Source: Desulfopila aestuarii DSM 18488 | GTDB taxonomy: Bacteria; Desulfobacterota; Desulfobulbia; Desulfobulbales; Desulfocapsaceae | Direction of reading: 5' to 3' | Assembly (NCBI GenBank): GCA_945863875.1 | Contig: CAMBBS010000012.1 | Span: 50,740-114,739, forward strand | Length of the DNA: 64,000 nucleotides | In this document: one piece after another, positions 34,350 through 41,597 of the stretch | Position numbering within the stretch: position 1 is the stretch's first letter | Layout: each line of letters starts with the position of its first letter | Notes under the pieces: generated by a model | The model's database searches: none | Seen by the model: the letters and a program-made list of their open reading frames with translations, nothing else | Told to the model about the DNA's origin: nothing | Position numbers and translations under genes: made by a program

Positions 34350-36755
34350 TCACCGGAAGACATCAAAAATATTTTTCAAGCCTTTATGCAAGGTTTTTTC
34401 CAGGCTATTGCCGGTGTTACTGGTGTTGCTGGTGTTGCCGGTGTTACTGGTGTCGCGGTCCGGCAGACCGCAAGAGACCACTGCGGGGAGCGAGCCGTCG
34501 CGCATAAAAGGCAGCAGTGTTGCCTGGTCGGCAGGGCATTTTTCATTGAATATCCGACCGGTGGCAATATCTGCGTAATACCAGTTGATCGTATCGGGCG
34601 GCAGCGGCTGCAGGGGGCTGGTACTGATCGCCGCCATGGTCGCCGCCCACACCCCAAGGGCTCCGGTTGCCCCGGTGAGACCGGTTGGCGTGTTGTCGTC
34701 TCGACCCACCCAGGCTACGGCAACATGCATGCCGCTGAAACCGGCAAACCAGGAGTCACGCAAATTATCGGTTGTGCCGGTTTTTCCTGCAACGGTGAGT
34801 CCTGTAGGCAGGAGACGCTGTAACGAGCGTGCGGTCCCGGTGGTTGTCACACCCTGCAGGGCGTTGGTCAGACAGAATACCGCGGCTGGGTTGACAGACT
34901 GCTGCACGGTCAAGGGATAGCGCTGCAGGGTGTTGTTCGCCTGATCGGTGACGGCAAGAATGGCCCGTAAAGGGGTCTGGTAGCCGCCGGCCGCAAGAGT
35001 CTGGTACATCTGCAAAACATCGATGGGCGGCAGTTCAATCGCGCCGAGCAGCAGGGACGGATAGGCCTGGATGTTTTCCCGTATGCCGAGATGATGCAAC
35101 ATAGCAATCACGGCGTCCAGTCCCACCTCCATGCCCAGTTGCACCGTGGCGGCATTGTAGGAATGTATCAATGCCTGTCTCAGGGGCAGGGCGCCGTGAA
35201 AAATGTGATCATAGTTTTCCGGTCGCCAGGTTTTTCCTCCGGCAATCGGTACGTTAATCGGTGTGTCATAGATCGTCGTCAGAAGATTGTATGACTCGGG
35301 TCGGGCCAGGGCGGTAAGGAAAACCGCCGGTTTAATCACCGAGCCGATCGGTCGTTTCATGTCCAGGGCCCGGTTGAAGCCACTCTCATGCGGCAATCTA
35401 TCTCCGACAACAGCGACCACCTCTCCCTGGTCTACCGAGGCGACGACCAGGGCTCCCTGCAGGGTGTTTTCAGCTGTGTTGCCTCGACGTTTTTCAATGG
35501 CGGTGAGTTCGCCGACCAGGCTGTCTTCCGCTTTTTGCTGGATAATCGGGTCAAGGGTAGTAAAAATGGATAGCCCTTCGCTGCGTAAATCCTCGTCTTT
35601 GTAGTCCCGGGCCAGCTGACTGCGCACCAGCTGCAGAAATGCCGGGTAGGGAGTTACGCCGGAGGGGACTTCCTCGGTTACGCCGAGAGGTTTATTTTTC
35701 AGTTGTGCACTTTCCTCCGGGCTGATCAATTGGCCGGAGGCGAGGCGGTCAAGAACCTGATTGCGTCGAGATTTTGCCCGTTGCGCCTGATGTCGCGGAT
35801 TATAATGCGATGCTCCTTTGACGATGCCGACCAGCAGGGCGACCTGGTCCGGCTCTAATTCAGCAAGATCTCGACCGAAATAGAAGCGGCTTGCCATGGC
35901 GAAACCGTGGATAGCCCTTTTGCCGTCCTGACCGAGGTAGACTTCGTTCAAATAGGTCTGCAGAATCTCGTTCTTGCTGTAGTGGTATTCCAGCAGCAGA
36001 GCCATGAGAGCCTCGTTGGCCTTGCGGAGCAGGGTCTGCTCACTGCTGAGAAAGATGTTTTTTACCAGCTGCTGGGTCAGCGTGCTGCCGCCCTGGACAG
36101 TCCTGCCCGCCCGCAGGTTGGCAAGGCCTGCCCTGATGATTGCCGTCGGCCTGATGCCCCGGTGGCTGTAAAATTTTTTGTCTTCAACCAGGAGCAGCGC
36201 CCTGAGCAGCAGTTCCGGCGTGTTGTCCAGTTTAATAAGCAGCCGGTCTTCGTTATGGTTTGGGTATATGGAGGCGAATTGTACCGGTTCCAGGCGAAAT
36301 ATACCCAGCGCTTCTTTGCTGTTTGCATCCACCAGGGAGTCGATGCTCTGGCCATGTATCGTCAGCTGCACAAGAGCCGCCGGCTGCAGGGCATCCGGAA
36401 AGGGAAAACTCCGGCTGTAGATGGTGACCCTGCTGCCAGCTATGCTATACTCACCAGGCTTTTCAGGGACGTCCCGTTTGCTGTAGCGCAGCTGGATCAG
36501 TTCTTTTTTCAGGGTACCGACCGAGGCTGTTTTGCCGACATATAACTCCAGGGGCCGGGCATAAATCCGTGCCGGCAGTTCCCAGCGCCTTCCCTCAAAG
36601 CGGCTGGTGATCTGTTCGTCGAGTTTTTGTATATACGGTACGGCGAGCAGCAGGCAGGCGGCTGTAAAAACGACCAACAGGACAAGGAAGAGAGTTGGTT
36701 TGTTCATGCCCTTATTGGAACCAACGCGACGATTTTTTTTTATTTGATGTGACAT
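34350..36755 (-). CDS. mrcB: Bifunctional penicillin-binding protein 1b
   Basis: This 801-residue inner-membrane enzyme polymerises and crosslinks peptidoglycan. An N-terminal transmembrane helix (about 20-43) is followed by a UB2H-like domain (about 60-150), a GT51 domain (about 165-345, catalytic Glu in LVEDKKFYSHRG, GGSTLTQQLVKN) and a transpeptidase domain with SVIK, SYN and KTGTTD boxes (about 430-720). UB2H is the docking site for the lipoprotein activator in PBP1b enzymes, consistent with the LpoP-like gene downstream. The tail after residue 770 carries a 9-bp-repeat-coded SNTGNTSNTSNTGN stretch. An alternative start is Met17. Confidence 0.93.
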   Translation of the reverse strand: MSHQIKKNRRVGSNKGMNKPTLFLVLLVVFTAACLLLAVPYIQKLDEQITSRFEGRRWELPARIYARPLELYVGKTASVGTLKKELIQLRYSKRDVPEKPGEYSIAGSRVTIYSRSFPFPDALQPAALVQLTIHGQSIDSLVDANSKEALGIFRLEPVQFASIYPNHNEDRLLIKLDNTPELLLRALLLVEDKKFYSHRGIRPTAIIRAGLANLRAGRTVQGGSTLTQQLVKNIFLSSEQTLLRKANEALMALLLEYHYSKNEILQTYLNEVYLGQDGKRAIHGFAMASRFYFGRDLAELEPDQVALLVGIVKGASHYNPRHQAQRAKSRRNQVLDRLASGQLISPEESAQLKNKPLGVTEEVPSGVTPYPAFLQLVRSQLARDYKDEDLRSEGLSIFTTLDPIIQQKAEDSLVGELTAIEKRRGNTAENTLQGALVVASVDQGEVVAVVGDRLPHESGFNRALDMKRPIGSVIKPAVFLTALARPESYNLLTTIYDTPINVPIAGGKTWRPENYDHIFHGALPLRQALIHSYNAATVQLGMEVGLDAVIAMLHHLGIRENIQAYPSLLLGAIELPPIDVLQMYQTLAAGGYQTPLRAILAVTDQANNTLQRYPLTVQQSVNPAAVFCLTNALQGVTTTGTARSLQRLLPTGLTVAGKTGTTDNLRDSWFAGFSGMHVAVAWVGRDDNTPTGLTGATGALGVWAATMAAISTSPLQPLPPDTINWYYADIATGRIFNEKCPADQATLLPFMRDGSLPAVVSCGLPDRDTSNTGNTSNTSNTGNSLEKTLHKGLKNIFDVFR
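34410..34454. repeat. Five tandem 9-bp units in the PBP1b 3' end
   Basis: Five units of GCCGGTGTT or close variants (plus strand) code the NTS/NTG repeats of the PBP1b C-terminal tail. Confidence 0.85.
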
Positions 36756-36790
36756 GCGGTTTCTCAGGAATCAATTTTTTTCTAGGAGTA

Positions 36791-37714
36791 TCATGGTCGA
36801 CGGGCACCCCTTCTGTTCACCACAATGAGTCCTGTCACAACAAGAATAATAGCACCGATGAGATTGGGGGTAAGCGGTTCATCCAGCATGGTAACACCAA
36901 GAAATACCCCGGAAATTGGCATGATGAAGACAAAAGAATGCAGCGCCGTGGCGCCGAACCTTCGAATCAGGGTATTCCAGGCAACAAAGCCGAACGATGC
37001 CGTGATAAATGTCTGGTAGAACATAGCCTTGACAATTGAAGCATCAATAAATCGAACCATTTCGCCATCCCAGAGATATCCGCTCAGCAAAAACAACGGT
37101 GTCGCCAGGGATATCGGGTAGAGGGTGACCTGGATCGGGTGAAAGCCGTCTATAATATTTTTTATATAAACAACATGACAGCTCCAGACAAGGACCGCAA
37201 GAAGAATGAGCAGATCTCCCTGCAGGACATCGCCTGTTAAAGCGACGTTGTCAAAAAACAGCAGCAGCACTCCGGCAAAACCGAGGACAAGACCGGAGGT
37301 TTTTTTCAGGTTGATGGTGTCGCCGGGAATGTAGTAGTGCGCCAGGATCATGACGAAAAAAGGCAGTACATTAGAAATCAGGGTGGCGTGAGAAGCCGTC
37401 GTCATGTTCTGGCCAAAATAAAAGAGCGACAGCTGGACAAAAAAGAACATGGCAAGAGTGAGGAGCTGAGGGACTTGTTTTCTTCGCACTGCCAGGGGTT
37501 TGCCGGTGCAGACTGCCCATAACAAAATGACCACTGAGGCGATGCCGAAGCGCACTCCCGCGGTGGTAAAGACTCCCAGCCCGGTCAGACTGATTTTTAT
37601 GGCCACCGCATTGGCGCCAAACAGACCACACAGAAAGATGGTGAATAACGATGCGCCAAGGGGCAGGCCGTGGCTGGCGGCCAGAGGGGTCAAGACATTG
37701 CTTTTAGTTTCCAA
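36791..37714 (-). CDS. DMT-superfamily (EamA) transporter
   Basis: This 307-residue inner-membrane protein has ten predicted helices in two EamA repeats (about 20-150 and 165-300), with the FFVQLSLFYFGQNMTTASHATL and FGFVAWNTLIRRFGATALHS segments typical of drug/metabolite exporters. The substrate is unknown; relatives export amino acids or nucleobases. The start is TTG 37714 with AAGG upstream. The PBP1b gene lies 36 bases downstream on the same strand. Confidence 0.9.
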   Translation of the reverse strand: METKSNVLTPLAASHGLPLGASLFTIFLCGLFGANAVAIKISLTGLGVFTTAGVRFGIASVVILLWAVCTGKPLAVRRKQVPQLLTLAMFFFVQLSLFYFGQNMTTASHATLISNVLPFFVMILAHYYIPGDTINLKKTSGLVLGFAGVLLLFFDNVALTGDVLQGDLLILLAVLVWSCHVVYIKNIIDGFHPIQVTLYPISLATPLFLLSGYLWDGEMVRFIDASIVKAMFYQTFITASFGFVAWNTLIRRFGATALHSFVFIMPISGVFLGVTMLDEPLTPNLIGAIILVVTGLIVVNRRGARRP

Positions 37715-37810
37715 CGGACTGCCTTTTTTGTAGCGGCTGAAGCTTTCGCACCATGGCGTTACTGCACCAACAGGAAGTTACCCCTGTCTATAATATTGTT
37801 TTTCGAGGCT

Positions 37811-38488
37811 CTATAACTCGATTTCCTGGCCAAATTCCATGATAATGGCCTTCTTGCCGATCGCCTCAACCTGTTTTTTAAATTCGTTTGGATTCGCTTC
37901 AATGATGGGAAACGTGTTGTAATGCATGGGAATAGCCACCCCGGGTGCGGCAAGTTGCACGGCTTTCACTGCATCCGTTATGCCCATGGTGAAATTATCG
38001 CCTATCGGTAAGATCATAAAGTCGAGCGGCGTCATCTCGCCGATCAGTTTCATGTCGTAAAAAAGACCGGTATCGCCGGTGTGATACAGTGACTTGCCGT
38101 CGATGGTCAGGACCACGCCGGCGGGTTCGCCGCCATAAGTATTGTCCGGTGTCATCGACCCATGGTGGGCGATGGTGAATTTCAGCCTGCCGAAAGCGAA
38201 GAGGTGGGCGCCGCCAATGTGCATGTTATGGGCTCGGAACCCTTTGCCTATGCAGTAGTTGGCCAGTTCGTTGACACAGATAAAGAGCGGGTCGGTGCGT
38301 CTGGCGATTTTGAAGGCATCGCCGACATGATCTCCGTGTCCATGGGTCAGCACAATGAAATCCGCACTGACGTCGGCGGATTTGACCGGTGAGGTCGGGT
38401 TGTCGTCGAGAAAGGGATCAATGAGAAGGACATGACCGCCATCAGTGGTGATTTGAAATGAAGAATGCGAAAAATATCTGAGTTTCAT
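37811..38488 (-). CDS. Metal-dependent hydrolase, UPF0173 (UlaG-like metallo-beta-lactamase fold)
   Basis: This 225-residue cytoplasmic enzyme has the metallo-beta-lactamase metal motif LTHGHGDHVGD (HxHxDH), a later HHGSMTPD block and the terminal MHYNTFP His. It matches UPF0173 in length and in the start MKLRYFSHSSFQI. AGGAG precedes ATG 38488, so the longer frame to 38647 is rejected. Substrate is unknown. Confidence 0.9.
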   Translation of the reverse strand: MKLRYFSHSSFQITTDGGHVLLIDPFLDDNPTSPVKSADVSADFIVLTHGHGDHVGDAFKIARRTDPLFICVNELANYCIGKGFRAHNMHIGGAHLFAFGRLKFTIAHHGSMTPDNTYGGEPAGVVLTIDGKSLYHTGDTGLFYDMKLIGEMTPLDFMILPIGDNFTMGITDAVKAVQLAAPGVAIPMHYNTFPIIEANPNEFKKQVEAIGKKAIIMEFGQEIEL

Positions 38489-38686
38489 TTCTGTCTCCTG
38501 GTTGAAATGCGTCTTTCGTTCTTTCACCTGAGAGTAGCAGTAACGGTCAATCTTTTCAATTGGTTTGTCCGTCGGTAGCAGTTCAGGATGCAGGGCCGTA
38601 TAGGTGGACAACGATAAGCACGATCCTGCCGGAATGCAAAGTCGCAAACAGTGACAGCTTTCAGGCAGGTATGCGCCCTCTGGGAT

Positions 38687-39907
38687 TTACGGCAACAGCA
38701 GAAATTCCTTGAAGGCCCCGCGCATGCAGTGATTGGAGGCCATCGACGAGGAGTAGGCCCCGGCGTTGATCAGTGCAAGGTATTTCTGCCCGGTCATATC
38801 CGGCAGCATGCTCTGTTCAGCCCAGACATCAAGTGCCTCATTGATGTGACCAACCACATGAAAAGGCGTGCGGTTCTGTGCAGTGCTGAAAATTAAAGGC
38901 ACCGGCTGAAAAGGCAGGTTGTAGTAGGCCGGTTCGGGCGCGATATTAAAGCCGGCGTCCACTCCGAGAAAATAGGTCTGTTGCTTTTTCTCAAGATAAG
39001 TCACACCAAGCAGGAGCAATCCTGCATCCTTGACCAGATAATCACCCGGTTCCACATCGACTGCCAGATCACGCGCCGTGAAATGCTTTTTGATGATTTC
39101 CGCCCACTTTTGGAGGTTCAGCGGTTGGTCCGAGGCGATATGGGGAACGCCGAGTCCCCCACCGATATTGATTCTTTGCACGGTGGGCAGTTGCTCGACA
39201 AACCACAGACATTGCATGACAACAGCCTGCCATTCCGCTAGTTGATCGGTGAGATAGCCGCAGCCGGTATGGAAATGGATCCTTCGGACGGTAAGGTCAA
39301 GTGATGCTGCCAGGGCGAGTGCCTCAGGGAATTGCTCCCGGAAAATGCCGAACTTGGTGGTGGTCGGACCGGCGTACTGCAGTAACTGGTTACTCGCCCG
39401 ACTGACGCCCGCCGCGGGATTGATACGAATACCTATCTCCGCTCCTGGCCGCCTTTTGCCCCATTCGCCGATTGCATGCAGGGAATCGGCGTTAAACAGT
39501 AAGCCATCGTAGCGTGCCAGCTGGTCAAAATCCTGCTGTGACAGACTCGTTGCGGTAAAGGAAATGTCCCGAGGGGTAAAGCCGCAACCGAGAGCATGCT
39601 CGACTTCCGCAGGGGAACAGGCATCTATGCCGCAGAGCCCGGTTTGTTTCAGGAAAGTCAACAGGGGGGCAAAACGGTTGGCTTTCATGGCATAGAACAA
39701 TCGGTGGTTCTGCTGTTGACCGACAGTCAGCAAAGCGTTTTTTACCCGCGCAATATTTTCGCTGACCCGTTGGGCGGAATAGACAAACGATGGGGTGCCG
39801 AACTGCCAGGCAAGATCGGCAACCTTTTGCCCGGCAAAGTGGAGATGTTGCTGCTGGTAGCAAAGATCGGCTCTTTGCCACCAGTCAGGAGTCTGTCCGG
39901 CGTGCAT
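38687..39907 (-). CDS. PLP-dependent decarboxylase, DapDC/ODC-like (type III fold)
   Basis: This 406-residue enzyme is an alanine-racemase-fold PLP decarboxylase of the diaminopimelate/ornithine/carboxynorspermidine group. Marks: the PLP lysine in YAMKAN (about 75), HFHTGCG (usual HxGS region), the INIGGGLGVP phosphate loop, VEPGDYLV (EPGR region with Asp for Arg) and the terminal Cys in SNHCMRG. The EPGD and HTGC changes argue against simple LysA. Its ATG overlaps the stop of the SET-domain gene (TAATG), so the two are coupled and probably act on one pathway. Substrate unknown. Confidence 0.85.
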   Translation of the reverse strand: MHAGQTPDWWQRADLCYQQQHLHFAGQKVADLAWQFGTPSFVYSAQRVSENIARVKNALLTVGQQQNHRLFYAMKANRFAPLLTFLKQTGLCGIDACSPAEVEHALGCGFTPRDISFTATSLSQQDFDQLARYDGLLFNADSLHAIGEWGKRRPGAEIGIRINPAAGVSRASNQLLQYAGPTTTKFGIFREQFPEALALAASLDLTVRRIHFHTGCGYLTDQLAEWQAVVMQCLWFVEQLPTVQRINIGGGLGVPHIASDQPLNLQKWAEIIKKHFTARDLAVDVEPGDYLVKDAGLLLLGVTYLEKKQQTYFLGVDAGFNIAPEPAYYNLPFQPVPLIFSTAQNRTPFHVVGHINEALDVWAEQSMLPDMTGQKYLALINAGAYSSSMASNHCMRGAFKEFLLLP

Positions 39908-40401
39908 TAAATAACAACGGACAAGCCGACAGGTTCGGGTAGGATGATGTCAGCGGCTGAAGATGCAGGCTTTTGATAGGGTAATTCCAGTCTGCCGGTG
40001 ATCCAGCCACGGCAGTTTTCCGCGCCGCAGGAGCAGGGAAACTGCTTGAAAAGATAATCTTCCGTCTCTGCATAATCCATGTACAGGTAACTGCTGGCTT
40101 CTATATCCTGCAGTGCCGTTACGGTCAGTTTTTGCATGTCGACGGAAACGTTTGGTGCACAGGAGTGCAGGAAATAACCGGAAAAATAGGGATCGAAGTT
40201 ATGACTTGTTTTGGACAGCTGCAGGGTATGCTGTCTGATATCGGGCACCGCCTGTTTGGCTATTCTGGCCATGATCGTACCCTTCTTAAAAGACCGGTAG
40301 GTGATAACTCCCATGCCGGTCATCTCGTCTTTGAAAACAATGGAAAAATCCTCAGCACGAGGAAACAGTGGATCATCGCCTAGTTCAGGGGGATATAGCA
40401 T
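39907..40401 (-). CDS. SET-domain protein (putative lysine methyltransferase)
   Basis: This 164-residue stand-alone SET domain has the marks of the family: GMGVITYRSFKKGTIMARI at the start, YFLHSCAPNVSVD (NHS-C-N like motif for SAM binding), YLYMDYAETEDY (conserved Tyr) and a post-SET zinc motif PCSCGAENCRG. Bacterial SET proteins methylate protein or possibly small-molecule amines. GGAG precedes the ATG by eight bases. The stop overlaps the PLP-decarboxylase start. This suggests a two-gene module that modifies a lysine-like amine or its carrier, an inference. Confidence 0.82.
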   Translation of the reverse strand: MLYPPELGDDPLFPRAEDFSIVFKDEMTGMGVITYRSFKKGTIMARIAKQAVPDIRQHTLQLSKTSHNFDPYFSGYFLHSCAPNVSVDMQKLTVTALQDIEASSYLYMDYAETEDYLFKQFPCSCGAENCRGWITGRLELPYQKPASSAADIILPEPVGLSVVI

Positions 40402-40668
40402 TGGGGATACTCCAGATAAAAAGAGATTGAGGAAAAAACCTGCAACCCAGAGAACAGGGTTGAGGGAGTTTAAAAACGACTATATAAACGAAAATTTCAG
40501 GAATACAATTATTTTTTTATCAGGCGATAAAAGTAATTGTATTTCTCCGTGGGGAAAAGGTTTTCGGCATCGTTTCTAGGCACCCGGGTAATGGTCAGGT
40601 AGTGTTGTCATGTCATTGAATATAAGGCAAATTCTGCTTTTTTCGTTCTCGGAGGAACAGCAAGTTTT

Positions 40669-41583
40669 TCAGGAAAAGGACCTTGCCGGGCAGTACTGCT
40701 TTTTCAGCTCTCTGATATGTGCCGGGCCAATGCCGCAGCAGCCGCCGATTATCTGTGCACCCATTTTGATCCAACGCCCTGCGGCCACGGCATATTCCTC
40801 GGGGGAAATAATGCCGTTGAATTCCCAGTTCGGCATGACAAAGCGGCCGGAATGGGCATATACCCCTAACGTCCCCTGCCAGCAGGTCTTGAGCAGGGAA
40901 AACGCCTCAGCACTATCGGCGACTTCGGTGTGCATTATGAAGGCGGCGGAACCACCAATTCCGGCAATGGCTTCGACCCCTTCGGTGAGGGTCTGCTCTC
41001 GTCCCCACAACATAATGTCGCCGGTATCATTGCGTCTGCAGCTGAAACCGAGCCAAACCGGCAGCCCGGTCGTGCAGGCGGCCTGCACGGCAAGGGATCC
41101 CTGTTCGATATCTTCGATCATTTCTATAAGCAGCAGGTCGACGCCTGATGCAGCAAGGAGTTCCGCCTGCTCGGCATACCAGGACAAGGCCTCGTCGAGT
41201 GGCGGATAACATTTGGTCGGATCGCCGCAGAAGGTGGTCGGTGCTATTGAGCCGGCGATCGCCACCGGACCGGTTGCTGCTTTTTCCCGTGCCTGGACGG
41301 CTAGTTTGACGGCTTCTCTGTTGAGGTGCCGGAACTGTCCCATCAGGCCGGCGGGAAGCAGCATGTGCCTCGCCGTCGAAAAAGAATTCACGGTAATGAT
41401 ATCGACCCCGGCGTTGATGTAGTCTTCGTGAACTGCCTGCACTATGTGCGGATGGGAGAGAATGGCTTCGGCCGACCACGCCTTGCTGTTCATCGGCACA
41501 CCTCTTTTTTCCAGTTCCGTGCCGGTGGCGCCATCGAGTAATACCAGCTGCTTATGTTGCAGTTTGTCTTCGATAAATTTCAT
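40669..41583 (-). CDS. Homocysteine S-methyltransferase family protein
   Basis: This 304-residue TIM-barrel protein has LDGATGTELEKRGV at the start, the VNSFSTARHML block and the zinc motif IGGCCGIGP near the C-terminus (about 278-286), as in MmuM/BHMT-type homocysteine methyltransferases. The methyl donor (methionine derivative, betaine or methylcobalamin-free system) cannot be told. AAGG lies before the ATG. The membrane histidine kinase gene lies just upstream, 14 bases, so the two may share a transcript. Confidence 0.88.
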   Translation of the reverse strand: MKFIEDKLQHKQLVLLDGATGTELEKRGVPMNSKAWSAEAILSHPHIVQAVHEDYINAGVDIITVNSFSTARHMLLPAGLMGQFRHLNREAVKLAVQAREKAATGPVAIAGSIAPTTFCGDPTKCYPPLDEALSWYAEQAELLAASGVDLLLIEMIEDIEQGSLAVQAACTTGLPVWLGFSCRRNDTGDIMLWGREQTLTEGVEAIAGIGGSAAFIMHTEVADSAEAFSLLKTCWQGTLGVYAHSGRFVMPNWEFNGIISPEEYAVAAGRWIKMGAQIIGGCCGIGPAHIRELKKQYCPARSFS

Positions 41584-41597
41584 ACGATATGCCTTGA

